DNA of 20,435 nucleotides from a virus. This document shows, one piece after another, positions 6,430 through 11,230 of the stretch. The notes beneath the pieces were generated by a model. The model was not told where the DNA came from. It did not search any database and was given only the letters and a program-made list of their open reading frames with translations. The stretch lies in IMG/VR virus record IMGVR_UViG_3300000239_000023, positions 1 to 20,435 of that record; one strand, 5' to 3'. Position 1 is the first letter of the stretch. Every line of letters begins with the position of its first letter. Position numbers and translations under genes: made by a program.

Positions 6430-6570
6430 TTGAGGAAGTCTGCTCATTCCTCTCGTTCACCTATTCTTTATCTTGTTATAAAGAATAGGTGAGCCTATAA
6501 CCTCTTGGTTGGGGAGATAACTAGACCCTGTATTGTGTTCTTCGTGGTTGATGGACACAGTATGGTTATC
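6430..6570. pseudogene. Broken partial copy of the gene at 2276-2599
   Basis: 6430-6445 is identical over 16 bases to 2340-2355, and 6534-6570 aligns with 2399-2437 with small gaps (TGTGTTC, GTGGTTGA, AGTATG and GTTATC shared). On the minus strand the first block still reads ADFLNALSASA like ADFLKAIALAQ of the intact protein, but then hits a stop, and the interval between blocks is about 45 bases longer than in the intact gene. Most of the excess equals the long hairpin at 6455-6494. This looks like a decayed duplicate interrupted by a palindrome. If the plus strand is transcribed it could also pair with the intact gene's mRNA. Confidence 0.45.
6455..6494. repeat. Long near-perfect palindrome (17-bp stem)
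   Basis: TCACCTATTCTTTAT (6457-6471) pairs perfectly with ATAAAGAATAGGTGA (6478-6492) around a six-base loop, extended by one G-U and one G-C pair. No T-run follows. It lies where the copied gene segment is longer than the original, so it may be an inserted element or part of the structured RNA. Confidence 0.65.
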
Positions 6571-6596
6571 GCTAGATTTCTAGTAAGGGTCGCTTA

Positions 6597-6670
6597 TGTA
6601 CCATGTAGCTTAACGAATAAAGCCTTGTCATAGTAGGCAAGAGAACTAGGTGTGAGTCCTAGCGGGTACA
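6597..6670 (+). tRNA. Degenerate tRNA-like element, possible CAT anticodon
   Basis: Spans 74 bases. TGTACC (6597-6602) pairs with GGGTACA (6664-6670) in six pairs, and the T arm CTAGG-TGTGAGT-CCTAG is well formed, although its loop lacks the usual TTC. A D-like stem GCTT/AAGC (6608-6611, 6620-6623) has no GG in its loop. Two mutually exclusive anticodon stems are possible: GCCT/AGGC, presenting GTCATAG (CAT at 6629-6631 with U33 and A37), or CTTGT/GCAAG with an eight-base loop. It could be a tRNA pseudogene, a minimal tRNA, or a domain of the surrounding RNA. Confidence 0.35.
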
Positions 6671-7053
6671 CTTTGTATTGGCGAAGATCATTTGTCTGCT
6701 GTAAAAGTTTGGCTGGCATTAGTCTTACAGAAGTTCCTCTTTTACTACTCGGTCGAAATCTGCAAACTAGAGGGGCGTAAATGACGAATGTTCTTCGTAG
6801 CGGGGATAATCAAATTTTGATACTTCCTAACACCCTCTTGAAAGAGAGGGCGTTAAAATTACTAGGTATAACGCCAGTGTTGTGGCTCTACGCTGATCGC
6901 AGTATGCACTTGGAGGGTCTAAGCCTACCCTACCCTAAGACTCATTCAACCCTTACTCGTTTAAGGGGGGCGAGCTTACCATAGCAGACCGAAAATTGCC
7001 CTGTGGTTTTCGTGGGGCATAACTTACTATAGGGATAGGAAATCTAGCCCTTT

Positions 7054-7129
7054 GGACAGGTACTCCTAAGACATCAGACTGTAAATCTGACCTCTTAGGA
7101 GTACGCAGGTTCAAATCCTGCCCTGTCCA
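7054..7129 (+). tRNA. tRNA-Tyr-like element (GTA) with D arm replaced by a long helix
   Basis: Acceptor GGACAGG (7054-7060) pairs with CCTGTCC (7122-7128), with A as discriminator. The anticodon arm TCAGA-CTGTAAA-TCTGA carries GTA at 7081-7083 with U33 and A37, and the T arm GCAGG-TTCAAAT-CCTGC is canonical. No D arm exists. Instead TACTCCTAAG (7061-7070) is perfectly complementary to CTTAGGAGTA (7094-7103), the position of the variable region, giving ten extra pairs stacked under the anticodon arm. CCA is not encoded. It may be a divergent functional tRNA-Tyr or a mimic. It ends one base before the stop codon of the converging minus-strand gene. Confidence 0.6.
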
Positions 7130-7414
7130 TTATAAATGACGCCAGTTTAATGTAAACCTTGTCCTACCGTCCACAGCGTGAACCATGATTTTTTTATTTC
7201 TTGAAATCGCTCTTCTTACATCATTCGGATGTGGAGCATGGACTTTAGTGCCTAAATCTCTTGTATTATAATCAGAAAGAATTTCTATTTTATTATACCT
7301 TTCGAGTCCTTCCATAACATTATCAAGATAGTTAATCCTTTGTCCTGCTGACTTCTCAAGACGAGCAACCCTCATCTCAAGCTCATTAATGATTTCTGAA
7401 GCTGATCTTCTCAT
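7130..7414 (-). CDS. Protein with ASEII-x-ELE N-terminal helix (94 aa)
   Basis: Not recognised by function. The frame is open further upstream, but the ATG at 7414 is chosen because GGAG lies eight bases before it and because the sequence from here matches the N-terminus of the protein at 13813-14307. Shared part: MRRSASEIINELEMRVARLE here, MKRLASEIISELETRIARLE there. The remainder (residues 30-94) is unrelated: polar helix, then DVRRAISRNKKIMVHAVDG and a short strand FTLNWRHL. The shared segment is an amphipathic, probably coiled-coil helix containing an I-x-E triad. The ribosome site lies in a small hairpin (7415-7429), and a class A promoter-like motif is 48 bases upstream. Confidence 0.7.
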   Translation of the reverse strand: MRRSASEIINELEMRVARLEKSAGQRINYLDNVMEGLERYNKIEILSDYNTRDLGTKVHAPHPNDVRRAISRNKKIMVHAVDGRTRFTLNWRHL

Positions 7415-7429
7415 AATGGTTTCTCCATT
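7415..7429 (-). promoter_or_regulatory. Hairpin containing the ribosome binding site
   Basis: On the minus strand AATGG and CCATT pair around AGAAA directly before the ATG at 7414, so the GGAG is partly paired. It may limit translation initiation. Only five pairs. Confidence 0.35.
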
Positions 7430-7461
7430 GTAGTTAAGGTTAAAGAGATCACTTATGAGAA

Positions 7462-7477
7462 GAGATAAATAAACTAT
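7462..7477 (-). promoter_or_regulatory. Class A promoter-like motif
   Basis: Minus-strand reading ATAGTTTATTTATCTC, one of eight sites sharing TAG-N4-TTTAT. It lies 48 bases upstream of the minus-strand gene starting at 7414. Being in a divergent gap, a plus-strand role for 7493 cannot be excluded. Confidence 0.45.
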
Positions 7478-7492
7478 TAAAAGGAACTTCAC

Positions 7493-7768
7493 ATGAGTAC
7501 AAAGTCTACAATCACACATGGTGATGAGTTTCATATCTACCAAGAGATGTTTGAGGGTGAGAATGCCTACCTCCAAATAGATAAACATGGAGGGTTCGTT
7601 CAGATCATCGGTAATGGGGTCACTGTAAGCCTCCCTCCTAGCCTTTTAGACCAGATCGCAAGGGGTTGGCTAGAGAACCGAGAAAAGTTCGACACAGAGA
7701 CAAACTACGACTCCCTTATGGAATCTCGTCATATAGAGAGTTTGAAGAAGCTACGGCCTGAGTCGTAA
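7493..7768 (+). CDS. Conserved hypothetical protein, MSTKSTI family (91 aa)
   Basis: AAAAGGA lies eight bases before the ATG. The protein begins MSTKSTITHGDEFHIYQEMF and continues NAYLQIDKHGGFVQI then VTVSLPPSLLDQIARGW. I recall a family of small bacterial and phage proteins starting MSTKxTIxxGxxFHxYxE and ending with a helix after a Pro-rich strand; its function is unknown. The fold is probably a small beta sheet with a C-terminal helix. The stop codon TAA is the start of the class B element that precedes the next gene, so the two are spaced by only 48 bases. Confidence 0.75.
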   Translation: MSTKSTITHGDEFHIYQEMFEGENAYLQIDKHGGFVQIIGNGVTVSLPPSLLDQIARGWLENREKFDTETNYDSLMESRHIESLKKLRPES

Positions 7769-7780
7769 CCCCTTATCTAT
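7766..7780 (+). promoter_or_regulatory. Class B promoter-like element
   Basis: TAACCCCTTATCTAT matches the copy at 3369-3383 exactly, and what follows is also alike (TAGTATAAGCAACTCTTAAAGG here, TAGTGTAGCC then CAACTCTTGAAAGG there). It begins with the stop codon of the preceding gene and lies 36 bases upstream of 7817. Confidence 0.5.
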
Positions 7781-7816
7781 TGAGTAGTATAAGCAACTCT
7801 TAAAGGAGAACCAACT

Positions 7817-8044
7817 ATGTCAGATCACATCAGCCCAATCGTTTGGTCTAAGCCTGTAGGCAAGGCCGCTGAGACTAACGCATCTCGTATCGCTCGCATC
7901 AAGTCATACCGAGATGAGCATACCACAATCCTTGCAAACGGGGTTCGTCCAATCCCTAAGATCGAAACTATCCTCAACATCCTCAAATGCCACGATATGT
8001 TTGAAGCTCGCCTCATTGTTGAGATGGACGACTTCCGAGTGTAA
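7817..8044 (+). CDS. Small protein of unknown function (75 aa)
   Basis: Not recognised. ATG with AAAGGAG ten bases upstream in the shared leader. Sequence is mostly helical: MSDHISPIVWSKPVGKAA, a basic patch with ASRIARIKSYRDEH, and a C-terminal helix IETILNILKCHDMFEARLIV. One Cys. No membrane segment. It lies 22 bases before the next plus-strand gene, which has a similar leader, so the two are likely coexpressed. Another frame overlaps its second half, but that extension belongs to the gene starting at 8067. Confidence 0.7.
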   Translation: MSDHISPIVWSKPVGKAAETNASRIARIKSYRDEHTTILANGVRPIPKIETILNILKCHDMFEARLIVEMDDFRV

Positions 8045-8066
8045 CCCCTTAGAAAGGAGAAACAAG

Positions 8067-8435
8067 ATGGCATACGACTTAACATATAACCACTTTGAGT
8101 GGGTTCGGAGCTTTGAGCGTGAGATCAAGTCTCACCTTGAGAACCCGAACCTCCCCTACCTTGCTCGTCAGTTTGCGATGATGGGTTGTGGGAGAAACTA
8201 TCTTGATGGAACGATGGTTTGGCCCCATGAGAGTCTTGATCAGCAGTTCAACGAGATGGCTCATCACCTCCTCCAAGAGTACAATCTCTTGGACACGCTG
8301 AGAGGCTTCTTCGAGTTCGACTGTATTCTCGATGAGGACAACCCTAGCAAGCTACTTAGTAAGGGTGCAGACAAGGATATCGTAGCGTTCCTTGTCGGTG
8401 AACCTGATCCTCGATACTTCACCCTCCCAGACTAA
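8067..8435 (+). CDS. Protein of unknown function (122 aa)
   Basis: Not recognised. Upstream in-frame ATG at 7914 is rejected because it lies inside the previous gene; the ATG at 8067 has GAAAGGAGAAACAAG directly before it. The protein starts MAYDLTYNHFEWVRSFEREI, is helical throughout (ARQFAMMGCGRNYLDG, DQQFNEMAHHLLQEYN, LLDTLRGFFEFD), and ends with an acidic Pro-containing tail. Two Cys residues. It precedes the tRNA-Glu gene; the intervening 62 bases hold only a weak GAGCT/AGCTC hairpin that could end transcription. Confidence 0.7.
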   Translation: MAYDLTYNHFEWVRSFEREIKSHLENPNLPYLARQFAMMGCGRNYLDGTMVWPHESLDQQFNEMAHHLLQEYNLLDTLRGFFEFDCILDEDNPSKLLSKGADKDIVAFLVGEPDPRYFTLPD

Positions 8436-8497
8436 AAAAAGAGCTTGCAAGGTAGCCTCTAGCTCATATAAAAGGTTTACCCCCACCACCCAAATGA

Positions 8498-8570
8498 GGT
8501 CCATTCGTCTAGTCGGTTAGGACGCCAGACTTTCACTCTGGTAACACGGGTTCAAATCCCGTATGGATCA
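8498..8570 (+). tRNA. tRNA-Glu, anticodon TTC
   Basis: Complete cloverleaf: acceptor GGTCCAT with ATGGATC (one G-U), D arm GTCT/GGAC with GG in the loop, anticodon stem CCAGA/TCTGG with loop CTTTCAC (TTC at 8532-8534), T arm ACGGG-TTCAAAT-CCCGT, discriminator A. No encoded CCA. Confidence 0.95.
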
Positions 8571-8597
8571 TACAAGTTAAGTTTATCGACTATATCA

Positions 8598-8603
8598 TAT
8601 AAT
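8598..8603 (+). promoter_or_regulatory. Possible -10 box
   Basis: TATAAT lies 35 bases before the small gene at 8638. No convincing -35 box at 16-18 bases (AGTTAA is the nearest). It could serve this gene and the tRNA-Lys behind it. Confidence 0.3.
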
Positions 8604-8637
8604 AATCTCATCACATTACCTTTAAGGGGATCAGATT

Positions 8638-8778
8638 ATGTATGATAACAAGAGTATTTATTGTGTGAGATGTAAAAAAGATCGTTGGGTAGGAGCAAGG
8701 TGTTCTTCTAGTAGAAAAAATGAAGTCTGCGTTGATAAGCTTCTTTATAAAGTCAAAAGACTTGAAAAGAAGCTCTAA
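8638..8778 (+). CDS. 46-residue Cys-containing basic protein
   Basis: Complete short frame between tRNA-Glu and tRNA-Lys. It reads MYDNKSIYCVRCKKDRWVGA, then RCSSSRKNEVC and a basic helix ending KVKRLEKKL. Cys 9, 12, 22 and 31 (CxxC, then two single Cys) could bind one zinc ion, as in small ribbon or knuckle peptides. The C-terminal 15 residues are a strongly basic helix, which suggests nucleic acid binding. A purine-rich site AAGGGGA precedes the ATG by about eight bases. I recall nothing closely similar; Zn binding is inference. Confidence 0.55.
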   Translation: MYDNKSIYCVRCKKDRWVGARCSSSRKNEVCVDKLLYKVKRLEKKL

Positions 8779-8821
8779 AGAGGGATAGAAGATGACTCCA
8801 ATCATATAAGGTATTACATGA

Positions 8822-8894
8822 GGGCTGTTAGCTCAATTGGTAGAGCATCGGACTTTTAATCCGCAGGTTCTGGGTTCGAGTCCCAGACGGCCCA
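8822..8894 (+). tRNA. tRNA-Lys, anticodon TTT
   Basis: Complete cloverleaf: acceptor GGGCTGT with ACGGCCC (one G-U), D arm GCTC/GAGC with loop AATTGGTA, anticodon loop CTTTTAA (TTT at 8855-8857), T arm CTGGG-TTCGAGT-CCCAG, discriminator A. Outermost anticodon-stem pair is a T-C mismatch, as in tRNA-Arg(TCT). No encoded CCA. Confidence 0.95.
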
Positions 8895-8924
8895 TAACTT
8901 TAGATTCTTTGATCGAGGAACATA

Positions 8925-9746
8925 ATGGAAAAAGAACTTAAAATGCTCTGCAAGGTAAGAAATACTTTATTACCCAATAAAAATGACTCGTTCATTCAGA
9001 CGATGATCTCCAATTTGGATTCTAAGATCCTGTCTATACAGAAAGAGACAGGTCTTGTGGAGGACACCTCAGATACCTATAAGATGAGACAGAAGACCAC
9101 CGAATATGATCAATCTGATCGAGATTGTGTCAACTTGCAAATTGACTCCTACGACTTTGTAAGGGGGAAGATTCGTAAGAAGTTTCCTGAAACTCTGAGG
9201 CCGATGACGGAAGCCCTCGTGAAGACCTGTAGGAGTTGCGACAAATACTTAGCCACAGTAGACCCTTCAGAGAGTGACTATTGGTATGACTGTCACTGTG
9301 TTGCGGGGGAAAACCCCTACGACAATCTTGAGAATTGTAGAGCACATTGGATGAGAGAGAATCGAGAAGACGGTTTTGACGCTAGTTATTGGTGGAGGAG
9401 AGAACCAACATTAGATCGTAAAATCTCTCGTCTTAAAAAGGAGTTGGCAAAATGCTGGGAAAACACACATTGGATCGACACTGGCGGCTCGAAAGTCACC
9501 ATCCAAGATGTTTTATGGCGACTAAAAGATGAGCCTATCATTAGTGTTGAAATTAGCACTATTTGCCGTAGTAACAAGGTCTTGATTGAAACCAATAGAA
9601 AAGACCAAGCAGACACTACAAAGTTTATCTTGCTCCATAAATCTCTTGTCTTGCTTGATGGATACCATAGAGTAGCGAAGGCACTAGAGATGGGGGCGAC
9701 CCACATACCAGCCAAAATATTAAAAACTGACATATTTAGTGGGTAA
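8925..9746 (+). CDS. ParB/sulfiredoxin-like protein with a Cys cluster (273 aa)
   Basis: Start ATG with GAGGA seven bases upstream, 30 bases after tRNA-Lys. The C-terminal 70 residues resemble the ParB/Srx nucleotide-binding fold: a strand EPIISVEIS, then KFILLHKSLVLLDGYHRVAK with the DG-x-HR signature at 245-249, then MGATHIPAKIL. In such proteins this motif binds nucleotide phosphates (CTPase or kinase-like activity). The middle has C-x-x-C (102, 105) and C-x-C (123, 125), a probable zinc site, surrounded by Trp/Arg-rich helices. The N-terminal 60 residues are helical. This combination of domains is unfamiliar to me. An orphan tRNA 3' half begins right after the stop codon, suggesting the gene arrived by recombination at a tRNA gene. 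Confidence 0.7.
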   Translation: MEKELKMLCKVRNTLLPNKNDSFIQTMISNLDSKILSIQKETGLVEDTSDTYKMRQKTTEYDQSDRDCVNLQIDSYDFVRGKIRKKFPETLRPMTEALVKTCRSCDKYLATVDPSESDYWYDCHCVAGENPYDNLENCRAHWMRENREDGFDASYWWRREPTLDRKISRLKKELAKCWENTHWIDTGGSKVTIQDVLWRLKDEPIISVEISTICRSNKVLIETNRKDQADTTKFILLHKSLVLLDGYHRVAKALEMGATHIPAKILKTDIFSG

Positions 9747-9747
9747 G

Positions 9748-9779
9748 GTCGGTCGAGGGTTCAAGTCCCTCCGAGTCCA
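9748..9779 (+). pseudogene. Orphan 3' half of a tRNA
   Basis: A perfect T arm GAGGG-TTCAAGT-CCCTC (9755-9771) is followed by CGAGTCC and discriminator A (9772-9779), exactly as in a tRNA 3' end. The matching 5' acceptor strand GGACTCG is not found in the expected place; the preceding bases are the end of the ParB-like gene. So only the 3' half survives. It could be a recombination scar or an attachment-type sequence matching the 3' end of a host tRNA. Confidence 0.65.
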
Positions 9780-9815
9780 CTTACACAAAACACACCTTAA
9801 AAAGGAGTTAAACAA

Positions 9816-9995
9816 ATGAAGTATAAAATCTTAACAGCGGATAGCGTTGAAGAACTCGAAGAGTTAGTGAATAATCACATGGTGATGATTAATAACTGGA
9901 GACCACTTGGCGGGGTGAATGTTCGTCATATCTCTATTGCTCCTTATGAGTCTAAGACTGAGTTTGTACAAGCAATGACTTGTAATACACATTAA
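9816..9995 (+). CDS. DUF1737-like small protein (59 aa)
   Basis: Complete frame with AAAAAGGAG ten bases before the ATG. It starts MKYKILTADSVEELEELVNN, continues with NNWRPLGGVNV and ends in KTEFVQAMTC. This is the pattern of the DUF1737 family (KYKIL, ELExxVNxxL, GWxPxGGV, FxQAM), small alpha-beta proteins of unknown role found in bacteria and phages. Length is close to the family's usual 50-60 residues. The gene follows the tRNA fragment and lies five bases before a short membrane protein gene. Confidence 0.7.
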   Translation: MKYKILTADSVEELEELVNNHMVMINNWRPLGGVNVRHISIAPYESKTEFVQAMTCNTH

Positions 9996-10000
9996 TCAAA

Positions 10001-10108
10001 ATGACTTTGTTCCCCCTCCCGATAGATGATGTAGAGTTTGCAGTCTACCTTTCTGTTTTGATAATCCTCACAATCTACCTTTACAAACCAAAGGGCGAAA
10101 AAAAATGA
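10001..10108 (+). CDS. 35-residue single-span membrane peptide
   Basis: Reads MTLFPLPIDDVEFAVYLSVL, then IILTIYLYKPKGEKK and TGA. Residues 13-28 form an apolar segment followed by a basic tail, so the C-terminus is probably cytoplasmic. No ribosome site is seen before the ATG, which lies five bases after the previous stop codon, so translation may be coupled. Its own stop overlaps the next start as ATGA, a strong sign of a coupled pair with 10105-10308. Confidence 0.5.
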   Translation: MTLFPLPIDDVEFAVYLSVLIILTIYLYKPKGEKK

Positions 10109-10308
10109 AGAGAAATATCTTTGACCGATTAGGCTACTTTAAGTGGTCAATCCATAATCTTGTCGCACATCCAATCATGGAGATCCTTCATCTCATTGGG
10201 CTGTCTTCATGGGGGGATAAGTTACACGACTTTACAATCCCCGAACCCTCTCACACCTTAGAGCATGAACATGAGATTGATTTTGACGAGGGTCATTCAC
10301 CGAGATGA
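10105..10308 (+). CDS. Conserved hypothetical protein with SIHNLVAHP motif (67 aa)
   Basis: Starts MKRNIFDRLGYFKWSIHNLV and continues AHPIMEILHLIGLSSWGDKL, then an acidic His-rich tail (HTLEHEHEIDFDEGHS). I recall small phage and bacterial proteins with WSIHNLVAHPLMEILHLIG; their function is not known. The helical segment 12-32 could associate with a membrane. His and Asp/Glu residues are frequent, so metal binding is possible. The start overlaps the stop of the membrane peptide gene (ATGA), and only a weak AAGGG precedes it. Confidence 0.7.
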   Translation: MKRNIFDRLGYFKWSIHNLVAHPIMEILHLIGLSSWGDKLHDFTIPEPSHTLEHEHEIDFDEGHSPR

Positions 10309-10347
10309 TTGGAGACAAAGTACTCTTTTGAACACCTCATGTAGTGA

Positions 10348-10677
10348 TTAAGGTTGTGTGTCTTGTAAAAAGCATTGACACTTAAACTGCTCTTGACTAA
10401 CAGAGCAAACAGCAGTCCTACTTTCTGGAGGTATCTCTCTTGGGTCTCCTGGTTCTAAGTATCTGCATGGTGTCTTGATAGGCTCTTCAAATAGATCAAG
10501 CACATCACGACTCAAAATGGATTCTAAAAGTTCATCTTGATATTTTCCTTGTTCAAGGTGGCAAAGTGGATTAGGGTCGATTTGGATTTCTTGATGTGGT
10601 TCTTCTTTGTTTTTAGGTAGTGAGGTTGACCCACATGAGATTAAAATTAGTGAGATGGCAGTTAGTGATATTTTCAT
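10348..10677 (-). CDS. Cys-rich lipoprotein (109 aa)
   Basis: The N-terminus MKISLTAISLILISC is a lipoprotein signal peptide with lipobox L-I-S-C; Cys 15 would be lipidated and the mature protein anchored to a membrane outside the cytoplasm. The mature part is acidic and contains six further Cys residues, the last three close together (AVCSVSQEQFKCQCF), suggesting disulfides. Candidates are a superinfection-exclusion lipoprotein or an outer spanin, but it lacks the Pro-rich pattern of many spanins and no adjacent holin or endolysin is visible. AAGGAG precedes the ATG, and a class A motif lies 30 bases upstream. Confidence 0.7.
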   Translation of the reverse strand: MKISLTAISLILISCGSTSLPKNKEEPHQEIQIDPNPLCHLEQGKYQDELLESILSRDVLDLFEEPIKTPCRYLEPGDPREIPPESRTAVCSVSQEQFKCQCFLQDTQP

Positions 10678-10707
10678 TTTTGTCTCCTTATACTTTAACT
10701 ACCCTTG

Positions 10708-10723
10708 CATATAAAAGGTCTAT
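10708..10723 (-). promoter_or_regulatory. Class A promoter-like motif
   Basis: Minus-strand reading ATAGACCTTTTATATG, sharing TAG-N4-TTTAT. It lies 30 bases upstream of the lipoprotein gene and touches the leader of the plus-strand gene at 10726. Confidence 0.4.
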
Positions 10724-10725
10724 AA

Positions 10726-10995
10726 ATGAAACCCGAATATGAATACGGTGATATACTAATTAGACGAGTGAGGAATGGCTGGCTTGTTTGTACGGGTAGT
10801 GAAGTCATTGAGGGTGCGGTTGAGACATATGTCTATGAAGATAAAGAAAACCCCAACTGGCTTGCCGAATCGCTATATAACTTATTATCCGATCAGTTTG
10901 CCCCTTATATGCAATCAAAGAGGTCGGCTGGTATTAAGCTAGGGTTTTCGCATAAGACAAGGGAGGAAGAAGATGAAGATAACGAAGCAGGTTGA
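10726..10995 (+). CDS. Conserved phage hypothetical protein (89 aa)
   Basis: ATG with AAAAGG ten bases upstream. The protein begins MKPEYEYGDILIRRVRNGWL, has beta-strand-like stretches (GWLVCTGSEVI, ETYVYED), then a helix with WLAESLYNLLSDQFAPYMQS, and a very acidic C-terminus (TREEEDEDNEAG). I recall similar short proteins in bacterial and phage genomes with an NGW-V strand and a following helix, but no function. It overlaps the next gene by 23 bases. Confidence 0.65.
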   Translation: MKPEYEYGDILIRRVRNGWLVCTGSEVIEGAVETYVYEDKENPNWLAESLYNLLSDQFAPYMQSKRSAGIKLGFSHKTREEEDEDNEAG

Positions 10996-11230
10996 AGAGT
11001 TTGAAGCTGTTCAATACATAGGCGATAACGCAGATGAAGTAATCGGATTCATCGGCATTGAAGCTAAGGTCAACGACACCTGCATTACTGTACTTGATCC
11101 ACAAGGTGAGTGGTCAGTGTTAGTTGACCAATGGGTCTTGAGGACTCTTGACGGTCAAGAAATCTTAGGTACTGTGGACAAAGATCTTTTTTGGGATAGC
11201 TTTGCTACAGTGGATGAAGATTTAGACTAG
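10973..11230 (+). CDS. Acidic small protein, phage hypothetical (85 aa)
   Basis: Start ATG lies inside the end of the previous gene, with GGGAGGAAGAAG before it serving as ribosome site. The sequence begins MKITKQVEEFEAVQYIGDNA, continues DEVIGFIGIEAKVNDTCITV, then a strand-turn region WSVLVDQWVLRTLDGQEILG and an acidic end. This pattern (FEAxQYxGDN at the start, followed by a short beta domain) is common in small phage proteins of unknown role. Its last nine bases overlap the converging gene 11222-11785. Confidence 0.65.
   Translation: MKITKQVEEFEAVQYIGDNADEVIGFIGIEAKVNDTCITVLDPQGEWSVLVDQWVLRTLDGQEILGTVDKDLFWDSFATVDEDLD

Larger units (their letters stand above)
6199..7053 (+). ncRNA. Candidate large structured RNA between tRNA-like elements
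   Basis: About 850 bases with no convincing protein gene but many helices. Examples: 6205-6210/6215-6220; CTCTTGG 6328-6334 with CCAAGAG 6363-6369, enclosing GAACT/AGTTC; GGGT/ACCC at 6370-6380; a 17-bp hairpin 6455-6494; GACCCT 6524-6529 with AGGGTC 6586-6591, enclosing TGTGTTC/GGACACA and CTAG-ATTT-CTAG; GTAAAAG 6701-6707 with CTTTTAC 6739-6745; CCCTCT/AGAGGG 6833-6850; and GGCGTTA 6849-6855 with TAACGCC 6869-6875. A tRNA-like unit (6597-6670) sits in the middle. Very large ornate RNAs such as GOLLD and ROOL are known beside tRNAs in phage genomes. This segment fits that setting and size, but I could not verify a match. Alternative: decayed sequence with fortuitous pairing. Confidence 0.4.

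Noticed and set aside
6164-6447. Overlapping open frames on both strands (plus 6164-6403, minus 6211-6447)
   Set aside because: Neither has a convincing ribosome site. Both lie over a tRNA-like element and strong helices, and the minus frame only shares the repeated 16-base block with the 2276-2599 gene in a shifted frame.
6430-6570. Resemblance to RNase P RNA (GAGGAAGTC... and ACACAGTATGGTTATCG)
   Set aside because: The two strands that would form the conserved P4 helix are not complementary here, and the same sequence occurs inside a protein gene at 2340-2437.
6781-6984. 67-codon plus-strand frame with GAGGGG upstream
   Set aside because: The start has a passable ribosome site, but the frame covers several perfect hairpins, has no recognisable protein character and lies inside the structured segment. 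More likely noncoding.
7415-7588. N-terminal extension of the 7130-7414 gene to 7588
   Set aside because: The extension overlaps the divergent gene at 7493 and the promoter-like motif, and lacks a ribosome site; homology with the 13813-14307 leader begins at 7414.
9748-9779. Proof of a lysogenic attachment site
   Set aside because: Only a tRNA 3' half is visible; no integrase or repressor lies in the window, so attP remains one option and is not called as a feature.
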